64,000 nt of DNA from Chionoecetes opilio (GCA_016584305.1 JACEEZ010012726.1:190001-254000), one strand, 5' to 3'; counted from the first letter of the stretch, positions 1 through 14,600 are shown. Made by a program: numbers and translations. The notes: generated by a model not told the origin, from the sequence alone.

Positions 1-178
1 CAGTAGACAGGTAGTTAATGCGGAGTCAATAGGGAGTTTTAAAGGGAGGCTAGACTATTTCATGGATGGGGATGAAAGGTGGATGTAGGTAGCGTTAAGA
101 AACAGGAACTACCACGTGTAGGTCTCCCAGCCTCTTGTAGCTTCCTTATTCACTTATGTTTCTTATGCTGTTGTGTTC
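1..178 (+). mobile_element. LINE 3' end fragment (copy 1)
   Basis: Bases 12-88 read as the last residues of a reverse-transcriptase ORF ([25 protein letters not shown], stop at 86-88), followed by a short 3'UTR with CTACCACGTGTAGGTCTCC and a tail of TTCTTATG-type repeats. 5'-truncated by the window edge or by its own insertion. Five other copies are in the window. Confidence 0.8.
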
Positions 179-323
179 TGGGTCACAAGGGGTTAATAAT
201 ACAATTGAACAATCGCATACTCATCTTTTCTTTAAAGTTATTTGCTTCATCAACAAACGCATACACATCTTGTAACGTATTTCCTTTATCTTTATTTATT
301 TCCTTTACTTCCTTGATCGGCAG

Positions 324-805
324 GTAAGCGTGATGTGCCGCCAGCCCCTGTGGTGAGCGTGACAGTGACGGCTGCAGCGCCTCCTGTACCACCACCACCA
401 GCACCGGCAGCACCACCAGCACCCAAAGCAGCACCACCAGCACCCAAAGCAGCACCTCAGGCACCAGCACCCAAAGCAGCACACCAGGCAGCACCGGCAG
501 CACCAGCAGCACCCATCACAAGACCCGCAGCCGCTACAGCCGCTTCCCCTCCCGCCCCAGCTGCTGTCTCTGTAGGAAGTGTTAAGAAGGAGGCAGTAGT
601 GGAGGAGAAGAGTACAGTGCCCCATACACAGAGTGGCACCGGCCCTCATGTACAGGGTGGCCCAGGCACAGGTGCAGCTGATCCTATGGTCGTTGAGGCG
701 CCCGTCAGTGAGAGTGTGAGTGACCCCACCCCCGCCCAGGCAGCTCACAACCCCCCGCCACCCCAGGCCAACACTAAGGAGGCCAAGAAGAACAGCAATG
801 CAAAG
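324..805 (+). CDS. LARP1: LARP1 coding exon a (Pro/Ala-rich)
   Basis: The acceptor is the cag ending at 323 and the donor is gtaggc at 806. The exon begins with two bases of a split codon and ends in phase 0. It encodes an Ala/Pro-rich stretch with repeated PAPKAA units, then an acidic/Pro segment ending EAKKNSNAK. This is the least conserved part of the protein and is probably disordered. Confidence 0.88.
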
Positions 806-3800
806 GTAGGCATCAGCACATTGTATTTAGTTCATCTTATCTATATTTTATTTGTTTTTTCATTACTTTTTTCCTCGTTCTATCCAATGCTTCAATCAGA
901 TTTCCATTTGCATCTAAACTTTCTTAGAAAATTTATATTTTGTGAAATGGACATTTAGCAAATATCTAAATTATTTGCATTCTGAACTGATATTACTATA
1001 TACCTTAAGAAAGGTCTATTCAAGCCCTATCTTTATTGTTCTATGCATTTTTTTTCGTAAGCCTCATATTTTTCGAGTTACAGGGAGGTCCCGAAGATAC
1101 GAGCAGTTAGGTTCCACCTGGCATACTCGTAAAGCGAAATCTCGTATAACGAAACACATAACTAATGGTAAAATATAGGTTTGGTTCCAGGACCCCAACA
1201 ATTATAAAAAAAAAAATAATAAAAAAAAAAAAATTGTTTTTCAAGCTATCATAAAATTTGGTAATATTTAGTAGGGGTGCGAGAACTCCTTGAGGAATCC
1301 TATGATCCCTGGTGATATCCTATGGTGCTATCATATGCGTGGGAGCTGACCTGACTTCTTCAGGAAGGCACATATTATACAGCTGATAACGGGGTGTTGT
1401 GTTGTGCGGCGGCAGCCGATGTCCGCCGCCAGCGGAGATCTCCTTCGTAATTATTTAGTAGGAAAGCGAGGACCCTTTGAGGAATCCTATGATCACTGGT
1501 GATATCCTATGGTGCTATCATAGGCGTAGGAGCTGACTGTCTTCTTCAGGAAGGCACAGGTGAGGCGGATGACGGCGGTTTTTGAGAGAGGCGGCGGACG
1601 GGGCAGGCCACCGCCTCCTCCGCCAAGTGGGTTTGGGCAGGCTTAAACGTCTTATCACTCGTTTTTATACAACTTAGTGATTATGGTGAGATGTTATATA
1701 CCGTGTCATTATCTAAATCAATGTAGCACCGTGTTTCACCTTAAATAAGGGTGATTTAAAGATGTTATGATGAGGTGACTGCTGGCCGAGCTGGCGGGGC
1801 AGAGAGTGACGGAGAAATACTTGCCGTGGAGCCGCCCCATATCACAAATATTCACCATTTTAACACACATACACACCTTCTACCACCAATACACTAGCAA
1901 CACAGGCTCCTTACTTATATATCTTACTATCTGATACATTAAAACTACTTAAAACGCAAGCATTCAAAATAAAACGAGAATTAGTTTTAGATGACGGGAA
2001 CAGAAGGCGGACAGAGGCAGTCTGGCATGCCATTCTTCCCCGGAAATATGTATCGCTGGCTTGTTATTGGTCGAGAAGTTTTAAAAACTGTTTGTCGTTG
2101 GCTGGTGATGGATGACGCCTTAGCCAGTCACAATCTTCCTACTCGTTTACGACCTATCGAGGGAGCTTTCAATCAGCTTTGTAGCTTCCGTCATTAGGGA
2201 AAGTAGTATCTAGGTAGTGCGAGAGCAGGTTGTTGCTGGCTTCTCGCCCAGGGTTGTGAATTTTTGTAGGCCACATTGTCGTACTGAGCCACCAGAATTA
2301 TCATATTTTCAGATTGATTATTAATTATCGTACAACCTTAGGTAAAATCATATAGTCAGTAAATGACTTTATAATTTTAGTAAATAACTTGTAACTTCTT
2401 TAGTAAATAACTTGGTTAATTTTAACCGCCCAGTTGAATGTCGTAACATGATTTTCGTATTATTTTTAAAATAGTACCCTAATTTACACACTCTGAACAT
2501 CGGTTCTGTCTATATCGAATGCTCGTTATAACGGGACCTCCTTTATTAAAAAAATCATCCCTTGACAAATTGATTCCAATTTGTGGATCCCTGCAGATTT
2601 TGGTGTAAAATGGATGCAACTTTCAGGTCCTTGTAACCTTGGTCACAGTGTTTTTGTGGCACGCTGGACAGTGTCTGGATTAGCGTGATTACACATTTCT
2701 AATATTGTAAAAAAACAAAAAAAAATTTTGGGGTTTCCAGAGTACTCCAACCAGGGCAATATCCGCAGCGCCGCCCCCGTGGGTGCCGGAAAACGGTTTC
2801 TGTATTACTTAAATACTGGTAATTTATCGCCCCAGTGAATGAATTGGATTTTCGTATATTGAAAATAGACCCTAATTTACACATCTCGTATCATCGGATT
2901 CTCGTATATCGAATGCTCGTATAACGGGACCTCCCTGTATTAAACAAAATATAATTTTTGACTAAAATTCCAATTGGGACCCTGCAGATTTTGGTGAAAA
3001 TGTTGACATTTCAGATCCTTGTAAACCTTGGTCCACAGGTGTTTTTGTGCACGCTGGACAGTGTCTGGATTAACTTGCTTTCTCTTTGTCTTATTTTTTG
3101 TGTTAACATCAGAATTGTATGGGCTGTTTCGGGCAGGTGGGGCTCGTCAGCCATGGTAGGCAATCCACCCAGGCCCGAGGCCCAAAACTGGGGTTGCCTG
3201 TCAGGAAGAGCATCCGGGGCGTAGAACTCATGCTGCAAATTTAAATGATAAACGCCGATGATAGAATTGGAAGCGTGTCATCGACCGTTTAACCTCAAGA
3301 CATTATAGAAAAATTGGCGTTAAACAGAGAGAAAATGATGATCTTATAAATATTACTGTTACTTTACTTTAACTTTTGTTACTGAATTTAACTTACTTAA
3401 GACATTATTGTTTCAGTTTTACTAGATCATTATGGGCCACAAAAGCCAAGTGCAAGCCTTGTGTGTTTCTGTAACAAAAGCAAGCTAAGTGCAAGCCTTG
3501 TGTGTTTCTGTAACAAAAGCAAGCTAAGTGCAAGCCTTGTGTGTTTCTGTAACAAAAGCAAGCTAAGTGCAAGCCTTGTGTGTTTCTGTAACAAAAGCAA
3601 GCTAAGTGCAAGAGCATTGTGTGTGTGAGTGCCTAGCCATTGAGTGGTTGTGTTGTTTCAGGAGCATGGTATGAAGGACAAGGCTGACTGGCCCACCCTG
3701 GTGGAGGTGCAGCAGGCGCAGGAGGCTGTACATCTGCAGCAGGTGGGTCCTCGCCAGGGCTGGTGGAGTTGTTTTTCTTCTTCATATGCAAAATAGGAGT

Positions 3801-5587
3801 TATATTTAGAATAACAGCAATTGATTAAAGTTACTTATGTCTTAATGTGAAGTTTTTCAAAGCCCACAATTGAAAATAACAACTTTGATGAAACAGATTA
3901 CTTAAAGTAATCGTCCAGACCCATTTTTGTTTTGCCTAATTATGTTGAATGTAGTACATTCAAAACATCTAATCCACCAAAAATAATTGATTTCCAGGCC
4001 TTATTTCCGTAAAAACACGACTTGTGTAAAAAGCGCGCGAAAAAAAAAAGCTTCCCTCCAACAGGGCTACGACTGTTATTGATGACGTCAGAACAGGGAC
4101 GCCCGCAGACACTGTCTGACACCTGTCGGCAAATGTTATGATGAGCGATTGTACTTCGGTGTCAGACAGTGAATCTGTCGCTGTGACCGACACTCTTCCC
4201 ACACACACGCCTGCACACACGCCTCCTTCCCACACACACGCCTGCGCACCAACACCCTTCCTGCACACACATACACACACGTGTGTGGAGGGCGTGTGTG
4301 TGGGAAGGAGGCGTGTGTGCAGGCGTGTGTGTAAGAAGGGTGTCGGTGTGCAGACGTGTGTGTGGGAAGGAGGCGGTGTGAGGGTGTGTGGGAAGGGTGT
4401 CGGTGTGCAGGCGTGTGTGTGGGAAGGAAGCGTGTGTGTGGAAGAGGCGTTGTGTGGGAAGGAGGCGTGTGTGCAGGCGTCTGTGTGGGAAGGTAGCGGT
4501 TGCAGGCGTGTGTGTGGGAAGGAGCGTGTTGCAGGCGTGTGTGTGGGAAGGAGGCGTGTATGCAAGCGTGTGTGTGGGAAGGGTGTGTGTGGAAGGGTCG
4601 GTGTGCAGGCGTGTGTGTAGGAAGGAAGCGTGTGTGCAGGCGTGTGTGGGAAGAGTGTCGGTGTGCAGGCGTGAGTGTGGGAAGGGTGTCGGTGTGCAGG
4701 CGTGTGTGTGGGACGGAGGCGTGTGTGTGGGAAGGAAGCATGCTGCACCCATAAAGGATGCATGCATGTGGCATATAGCAAAAAAAATCTGAAACACCCA
4801 AATATCTTCAAGTACTATTATATTTATCTCTGTGTTTACGTGCCTCTGATCAAGCGCGGGAAGAGGATCCTCCCTGATGCTACGTCACGGAGCCTGAGCG
4901 TCTGCAAATCTTGAGTGTGTTTTGAGAACTCGGGGAATTTGCAGATTTTGATTGCGGATTATTTAAAAACGGCTGACTGGATACATAAAGTGACGACGTA
5001 TTGTTGATATACTCGTTAATGGCTATGATTTGATTGCATTAAATCAGGAATGATGAAATGGTCTGGACGATTACTTTAAGCCCGAGGTCTGTGTAGTAGT
5101 AGAGCACAATTAATTATATTATTTACTTTTAACTCCTCTAGGCCTCACTTTAGCACCAGCTTCTGTCTTACTCCTGCCACTAACCATATCCTCCCAGGTT
5201 ATTTCTGCTCCACCCAGGCACTTATTATACCAATCAAATGTACTGTAAATATTTCATGCAGAGAAAATTACCATGAATGCAATTTAAGAAGTACCTCCTG
5301 TATTCTAGACTACAAAATGTGAATGGCGGAAGAGTGAAGAAAGAAAGATAAAACCCGACAAAGAAATCGAGAAGTCCGAAGATTCCGGCTCTCACGATGA
5401 CGACTCGCTCAAGGAAAACCGAGAAGCCTCGGCGCCTCAAGCCCTCAACAACAAGGTGCAGCAGACACAAAATGCTCTGTCAAGTAAAGCAAACAAGAAC
5501 AAGAAGAATAAACGTAAGTACCATGCCACAGAATATCCCATAGCTTGGAGACTCCTTTCTGAAGGTTTTGAGAAAGTGAGTTTTGAC

Positions 5588-5662
<75 letters not shown>

Positions 5663-5663
5663 T

Positions 5664-5698
<35 letters not shown>

Positions 5699-8600
5699 TA
5701 GAGAGACAGACAGAAATAGAAAGACAGACAGACAGACATAGAGAGACAGACAGACAGACATAGAGAGACAGACAGACAGACATAGAGAGAGGACAGACAT
5801 ACACAGACATAGAGAGAGAGACAGACGAGAGACAGACAGACAGACATAGAGAGACAGACAGACAGACATAGAGAGACAGACAGACAGACATAGAGGAGAG
5901 ACAGAGAAAGACAGTACAGACAGAAAAGAAGAGAGACAGACAGACAGACATAGAGAGAAATCAGGTAAGTACATAGAGGTGAGTGGCGGAATAAGTATTG
6001 ACATGCATAAAGGGAAGAGCAGACGAAAGGGATCGGACGCATCAAATATACGTTATTAAGCTGAAGAAAAGAAAAGAATACCTGAAGTAAGAGTTGCCAA
6101 TTAATAGATGTTAACATGCAAAAGTAACCAACACAAAAATATTTTATCAAGGAGATTTCGAAAAGAAAAGAAAATCTGATGAAGTCAATATTATAATGTA
6201 CTACAAGTAAAAAAACACAAAAAAATCTATAAGAGACATAGAAAAGAAAAATGGAATAATTTTTATAGAACCCGAAGCATACAGGAAAAAAAAAATGAAA
6301 TATAATTTGTATAACAAGCACAAAAAAAGATAAAGAGAAGAGATGAGCCAATAGAGACGCGTTAGAGTGCGGAATACTAGGAATGGCTTGGTGACTTATG
6401 ATACTGACTGATTGACTTACGAGCCATAATAAGTGAGCTCTATGGGGCTTGACTGATTGACTTAAGAGCCATAATAAGTGAGCTCTATGGGGCTTGACTG
6501 ATTGACTTAAGAGCCATAATAAGTGAGCTCTATGGGGCTTGACTGATTGACTTAAGAGCCATAATAAGTGAGCTCTATGGGGCTTGACTGATTGACTTAA
6601 GAGCCATAATAAGTGAGCTCTATGGGGCTTGACTGACTGACTTAAGAGCCATAATAAGTGAGCTCTATGGGGCTTGACTGATTGACTTAAGAGCCATAAT
6701 AAGTGAGCTCTATGGGGCTTGGCTGATTGACTTAAGAGCCATAATAAGTGAGCTCTATGGGGCTTGACTGACTGACTTAAGAGCCATAATAAGTGAGCTC
6801 TATGGGGCTTGACTGATTGACTTAAGAGCCATAATAAGTGAGCTCTATGGGGCTTGGCTGATTGACTTAAGAGCCATAATAAGTGAGCTCTATGGGGCTT
6901 GACTGATTGACTAAAGAGCCATAATAAGTGAGCTCTATGGGGCTTGACTGATTGACTTAAGAGCCATAATAAGTGAGCTCTATGGGGCTTGACTGATTGA
7001 CTTAAGAGCCATAATAAGTGAGCTCTATGGGGCTTGGCTGATTGACTTAAGAGCCATAATAAGTGAGCTCTATGGGGCTTGACTGATTGACTTAAGAGCC
7101 ATAATAAGTGAGCTCTATGGGGCTTGACTGATTGACTTAAGAGCCATAATAAGTGAGCTCTATGTGGCTTGACGGATTGACTTAAGAGCCATAGTAAGTG
7201 AGCTCTATGGGGCTTGAATTTTATCATTTTACTTATTTATTTTTTATTTCTGAATTCTGAGAGTTGTTCCAGTGATGTTATAGTATTTACAAAATGTTAT
7301 GTAACTGTCTTATGGATCACACTTAAGTCAAAAAAGATATACGAGTTGCTTGATGATTTGTATTGATACTTTTATTATTTTTATTATTCCTTATTTCCAT
7401 ATTTTTCTTCCTTGTTTTCTGATGTTCTGATGTTCTGATGTTTACAGTTAAGAAACAGAACTGGAGAAGACTAGACATTCCACCGCCCAGGAGAGAGAAA
7501 GGTTTCCGGCGTGAGGGACGAGGCTCCGATTCTGCCGAGTGGCGGGCTGACGCCAGGGCTGCGAGTGCCTTGCGGGGGCGTGGAGGGGGCCGGGGCACGC
7601 TGCGGGGGCGAGGCCGGGGCAGGGGGGCCGGGCGGGGAGGCATTGGTGTGGGCCTGAGGGGAAGCTTCCGAAGCCCTTCTACGGAACCCTTTGAAAACTT
7701 CTCTGAATATTCTGAGGTAAGTAGATCAGTAAGTAGTACGATGAATTAAGCTGATCACTAAGTAGTAAAATAAAGTAAGATGAATTAAGCTGATCAATAA
7801 TTATAAGTAGTAAAATAAAGTAAGATGAATTAAGCTGATCAATAATTATAAGTAGTAAAATAAAGTAAGATGAATTAAGCTGATCAATAATTATAAGTAG
7901 TAAAATAAAGTACGATGAATTAAGCTGATCACTAAGTAGTAAAATAAAGTAAGATGAATTAAGCTGATCCATAAGCAGAAAGCTAAAGTAAGATTAATTT
8001 GATAAGCTGGAATGACAGACTGATGTATGTTTGTTGAATAAGATGGACATTATGTACAGATAGATAGACTGGTGGGTGTACATTTTGTCTTAGTGTTTTT
8101 TCTTCCTACAAAATATTTTCACAAGTTGAATCTCATGAAGTCAAGTTTTAGATAAAATTAAAGTCACGTTAAGTTGGCGAAAATGTGGCCCCTTCATTCC
8201 CCCTTCCCAATGCACGGGATTGGCTGAGGTGTTGGGTGTTGGGTGAGAATGCCTTACTCCAAGTTCCGCCCTAAAGCCCCAACACCCAAACACCTCGGCC
8301 AATCCCGTGCGTTGGGAAGGGGGGAGTGAAGGGGCCACATTTTCGCCAACTTAACGGGCGGCGACTTAGTGTACAGCCAAATTCCAAACATCGACCCCCA
8401 AACATCCGACTTGTCCAAACAACCGACTTTTTTCACCACCACATTGTGTCTTGTTTTGGCCATTTATTTTACTTAGTTTTTTTTAGTTAATAGAAAACAT
8501 TGATTTGTGGCTTTACTTATTCATGCATTTTACTTTCGCGTATACCACTGGATCGGCCTTCAAGAGCTGCATCTTTTATGTTCTATACCATTTTGTCCTT

Positions 8601-11600
8601 ACGTTTAGGGTTACTGTGATATCCGAACATCCGACTATTCCAATTATCCGACCTACCTTCGGTCCCCCCTATCACCCATTCTCTTTGCTTGATACTTAAA
8701 TTTTCTTTTGTCTCATAATTTTTTTTTATTGTTTTATATAAATAGAACATACCTTTAAAACTTTGTATTTAAAAAAAAAATTGTTCTTACCTTCCAGATT
8801 CCAGATTATGTCCTGCAGGACCCCAACCTGATGCAGTTCTTTGTTCCTAATGTTGGGTTCATCTTCCCCGAGTTTGTTCCCCAAGACGAACTGGCAATCA
8901 AAGACAAGATCAAGAAACAAGTGTAAGTTGATTTGTTTTGTGTTCATTAGGGACCACCATCATTGTTGTCCTGAGGAGCAGACATGTGCATTGCTGTGGT
9001 AGTGTTGTGACCGAGGAACTGTTAACTCCAACGCCACAACGCTGCATGGAAAACACACTCTCCGGAAACATAAAAGCAAATGAGTGTTAGGGGATTGGTT
9101 CATTTAGTTCCAGTCTTCCAGAGGTGTCTTGACATTCACTTTGTAAAAGAGTTAAAGTCGTAGGAAGGTAGAAACACGGGATCGGGAAGAGAGTTTAGAG
9201 TTTATCCCATTATCACAGATGTTTGATTCTCTAGTGAACATTTTCTTGGCATGAAGGATACGTGCGGCCTTACTCTCAATGCATTACTGTTATTAACCCC
9301 TTGAGACCCAGAACGTAATTTCCATTGTAATTTGGGTACCATTAGACGATTTTTAGTGACTAAGCAATATTTTATAGACATGACCTGTTTAGTATCCTTG
9401 TCTACTAACTAATCTGGTATATTCAGTTTTTTTTTGTTATTGTATGGCTCCACAACAGACAATTTTTTATAGCAAAGGAAAGATCTGGGTGTGAAGGGGT
9501 TAAGACATTACATCAAATATGTGAGAGGCAGCAATGTGAGGCTAGCAATTGTGAATATTGGAATAATTGTATCCATTACCGTGTTTAGTTATAGTAATAC
9601 CAGTCACCAGTCACCAGTCACTAGCATGGAGCTTGTTACTCTGCCATTGCCTCACACAGCACTTTTTACTCTGGCATGATCTATTTGTATTTATTTATTT
9701 ATTTTCTTTCCAGAGAATACTATTTCAGTGAGGAAAATTTAGCCAACGATATCTTCATGCGGCGAAAGATGTCCAAAGACGGCTTCATTCCCGTGTCCCT
9801 CATTGCTTCCTTCAACCGCATGAAGCAGCTCACCCAGGACGTGAAGCTGATTGTGGACGTGTGCAAGACTTCCGACAGGCTGGACGTCAAGGATGAAGTC
9901 TGGGTTAGTATTTTGTTGATGGGTTGATGATTGGATTAGTATTTTGTTGATTGGTTGATGATTGGATTAGTATTTTGTTGATTGGGTTAGTATTTTGATG
10001 ATTGGTTGATGATTGGGTTGGTATTTTGATGATGGGTTGATGATTGGGTCAGTATTTTATTGATGGGTTGATGATTGGGTTAGTATTTTGTTGATGGGTT
10101 GATGATTGGGTTGGTATTTTAATGATGGGTTGATGATTGGGTCAGTATTTTAATGATGGGTTGATGATTGGGTCAGTATTTTAATGATGGGTTGATGATT
10201 GGGTTAGTATTTTGATGATGGGTTGATGATTGGGTTAGTATTTTAATGATGGGTTGATGATTGGGTCAGTATTTTAATGATGGGTTGATGATTGGGTCAG
10301 TATTTTAATGATGGGTTGATGATTGGGTTAGTATTTTAATGATGGGTTGATGATTGGGTCAGTATTTTAATGATGGGTTGATGATTGGGTTAGTATTTTA
10401 ATGATGGGTTGATGATTGGGTCAGTATTTTAATGATGGGTTGATGATTGGGTTGGTATTCTGACATCCAAGTTTTCATGTAATTTAACACATGCAGTCAA
10501 GTATGCAAGTTTAGGTTTTAACACAAAGTTTCAGCTAGGGAACTGGACTGATATTCATGGATACAATATTTAGATAGGTAATTGACGTATAATAAAGATA
10601 ACAAAACAGCGATCATCTTGATTAAAGCAAGGGTCACTCTTAAGTTGAAGTGAGATTTTAAATACCAATATATGTAGTGTAAAAAACTGCTACGAATTTG
10701 AATTTTTACATTACAAAGGCTTGAATGCTATAGTGAAGAACTAATAACTAGGTCATTGTACGTCTATCAATGTATCTATTAATGTATCAATGTATCATCT
10801 ATTTATGTATCAACGGTTGTGAATCTGTTTACAGCTGCGCACAAAACACGAGCCAACAAAGTGGCCACTGGAAGACGCAGCTGCCGGAGCCCTACAAGCC
10901 CTGCTGGCCACTGCTGCAGCTGCCAATAAGACACACAACACACACCACAACACACACCCCATGGACCCCTCTATGGCAGACACACCCCATAACACACACG
11001 CCTCCATGACTACTGAACCTGCCTCTGCCATCCCTCACAATGCTTCAATCACCAACACTCCTTCTAACACTCCTGTCAATGTATCCTCCACTCCCACTGA
11101 TACTACAACAGACAGCAAGGTTCAGTCCATACCCAATGATGCAACCTCACCCACTGATCTTCCTTCACCCAGTAGTCTTCCCTCGGCCACCACCTCACCC
11201 TCACCCATCAACAACAACCCCACAACCACAGCCACAGCCACACAGCAGGATTCTCACAGTGACGACACCGAGTCTTTACCCACCAAACCCTCGACCGTCA
11301 TGGATCCCGAGGTGGCAGAATTCACGCCTCACCCTAGAAAGCTAGATCCAGCACAGCCTGAGTTCATTCCATCAGGATCACAAATGGAAACTGGAAATAC
11401 AACTGTACCCTCAAGTAGGTGTTTTATATTTGTTGATTCTAGTTTGAGTTGGGTGAAATATATATGTAATGCTACTATGCAGTGCTGTTTCTAGCCTTTT
11501 GGGGCCTATGCGAAATGTTGTTTGGGGGCCCTGATATGTAAAGAACTTGATACTAAGCTAGAAATATGGTGTTTTTTCTGTAGCGCTCTAGTTATAACAG

Positions 11601-14600
11601 GCACCAGAAACTGTAATTAACTTGATACTAAGCTAGAAATATGGTGTTTTTTCTGTAGCTCTCTAGTTATAACAGGCACCAGAAACTGTAATTAACTTGA
11701 TACTAAGCTAGAAATATGGTGTTTTTACTTTAGATCTAAAAAATGTTGTATGGTTTTATTTCAGGTGACAAGAAGACTATAGCAAGGAGTGAAGACGACT
11801 GGACTGAGGTAAATGTTTGCTTGATTCATGTCTCCATAGCAGTAAATTTAAGGGGCAGATTCTTGGCTGATAGAGGGTTGAACAAATGTTGCCTTTTTTT
11901 TTTATAGTGTCACACTTCATGGCAGTAAATTTAAGGGGCAGATTCTTGGCTGATAGAGGGGTTGTAAAAAAAATTGTGCATCTTTTTTATGATAGGTACC
12001 TAATATTGCTCCTTTATAACACTGAAGTAGGTTAATATTCACTTTATATCACACTTAATAGCAGTAAATGTAAGTGGCTTATTCTTGGCTAGTAAAGGTT
12101 TGAAAAAAAATCATGCCTTCTTTTGATAGTAGGTAATATTGCTGCTTTTCCGACACTGCAATAGGTTGATATTCACTGCTGCACACATCGTCTCAACCTT
12201 TTTCTTATTTGTCTTTCTGTTTAACGTCAGATTTTCCCTTAATATTTCATGAGGTTAGACGACGGCCGATGATACACTTCCAACTATCTCTATCCATTGC
12301 CTCAACTTCTTCAATGCCCAATGCTGTCAGATCCTCGTCAACACAGTCTCAACCATTCATTAAAATCTGTTATTCAAATACCCCAATTTACATTAATTTC
12401 TGCATTGTTATTGTACTGGGGAATGGATCACAACCCTTTATCCTCATCCCTCTTGGCTGCTCTGTAAATTCTTCTGCCATTTAAATACCCCAATTCAAAT
12501 ATATTTCTGCCTTGTTATTGCCTTGGCTGCTCTGTAAATCCTAATAGGAATTTCTTAGCTATGTATCCCAAAACTCATGTATTGTTAAGCATTAAAGCAA
12601 ACAGCCCATAAATATAATATGCAGCAGGATGACTATATTTCTGCACAAGTAAATTTTAATAGTTGCTCCCAAACTTTAGACAGGAAGCTTCACAGGAAAG
12701 GATGCATAACAGATAACACTTGAAGCTTCACAGGAAAGGATGCATAACAGATAACACTTGAAGCTTCACAGGAAAGAAAGCATAACAGATAACACTTCTC
12801 GATGGCATTCATGGTTGTTACGGTCTCCAGTCCTTGCATCACTCCCATGGTTTTTTCTCCGTAGGTAAAACGAAAGAGTCGACTGAAGAGGGATTCGGAA
12901 AGTCGAGAGAAGGATCCTAAGCAGTCCAGCGAGGGTAAGGAAGGGAAGCGCCGGGCCAGACAAGACTCTCTCGGCTACGGCAAAGACACCAGAGAAGAAT
13001 TAGACTTCCAGTTTGACGAAGAGCTTGAAGTGTTACCAAAGACAGGAAGACAACATGATTTCAGCGAATGGTAAGAACCTCTTGTTAATTGAGCCAATAC
13101 AGGAGAGTTAAGGGAAGGATCTGCTTTTTGGTTAATTTGCCTTTATTGTAGGTCCAGCTCTACTTTATTTATGTTTGACAGATTTCCCTTTTTAGCATTT
13201 TCTTGGGTTAGATAGATAGCACAGACTTGCATGACTGCTGAAATTCCTAAATTCTTTAAGTTAGATTTGCAGGTGTAAAATAATTATATCTCATTGTAAG
13301 ATAGTAATTTAAGACTTTTGTATGTTGACAAAAATTTCCTTTCCTTCTTTTTGCATCAAACAAGTCTTCTCTTCCTTCTTATTGCATCAAACAAGTCTTC
13401 CCTTCCTTCTTATTGCATCAAACAAGTCTTCCCTTCCTTCTTATTGCATCAAACAAGTCTTCCCTTCCTTCTTATTGCATCAAACAAGTCTTCCCTTCCT
13501 TCTTATTGCATCAAACAAGTCTTCCCTTCCTTCTTATTGCATCAAACAAGTCTCCTTCCCTTCTCCACTTCCTTATTGCATCAAAACAAAAAGTCTTCCC
13601 TTCCTTCTTATTGCATCAAACAAGTCTTCCCTTCCTTCTTATTGCATCAAACAAGTCTTCCCTTCCTTCTTATTGCATCAAACAAGTCTTCCCTTCCTTC
13701 TTATTGCATCAAACAAGTCTTCCCTTCCAAGTTTCCTTCCGTAGACCAATGACAAGTGTAACATTTTTTTAATAATTTACCAACAGGTCCGATGATGATG
13801 ATGATGAAGAGAGCGACTATGAGATCAGTGACCAGGACGTGTACAAGCTGCTCATCCTGACACAGTCGCCGCCCTCGGCCGCGGGCGCCACGCCAGCCAC
13901 CACCACGGGCCCTGGGGTTGCCATCACCACTGCTCCGGGGGTAGTCGCCACTGCTGGTCCAGGGGCACCCACCACTACTGTAGCACCAGGGGCAGCCACT
14001 ACCACCACACCTGGGGCAGCCACCACCACCACCACCACCACCACTACCACAACCCGGCCCCCCAAACACGGCGGCTACGACAGAACAGGTGACTGGGAGA
14101 CGCGCGCCAAGATCACTCAGGAGCTGGCCAAGGTCATCAACGACGGCCTCTACTACTACGAACAGGACCTGTGGGAAGGCAACGAGTGGGTACGTAAGGT
14201 TGTCTCTCATGCATAGTTGTCGTGGCTTTGTTGACTCTTTGTAGTGAAGGAATTCTCCATTTTATGTATTGTTATCACTACTGTTATTGTTGATTGTTGT
14301 ATTTCATTGTATTCTGTTTAATTTTACTCATTTATTCTTATAAAGGGAAGGGAGGGCAGAGGATGAGACAGTGTGTAATAAACATCCTGCCTGTGAAGAA
14401 CACATCCACACAGTAAAATGGAGAATCCCTGTGTTGCATTTAATCCCTTCACGCCCAGAACGTAATTTCCATTGTAATTTGGGTATCATTAGACGATTCC
14501 TAGTGACTATAAGCAATATTTTAAAGATATGACCTGGTTACTATCCCCGTTCACTAACTAATTTGGTATATTCAGTTACTTGTCGTAATTTTATGGCTAA

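Noticed and set aside
1991..2197. 68-codon open frame inside the pogo-like element as a transposase remnant
   Set aside because: No DDE or DNA-binding motif can be seen; length is within chance expectation.
5437..7227. 596-codon minus-strand frame with [15 protein letters not shown] repeats
   Set aside because: It is the 45-bp minisatellite (45 is a multiple of 3) joined to a GACA microsatellite; the true LARP1 exon c lies on the opposite strand in part of it.
7438..7749. Opposing minus-strand Pro/Arg-rich frame at LARP1 exon d
   Set aside because: Complement of the RGG-coding, GC-rich exon; splice sites and conservation support the + strand.
13839..14065. Minus-strand open frames opposite LARP1 exon j
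   Set aside because: Shadow frames of the Thr/Ala/Pro-coding repeat on the + strand.
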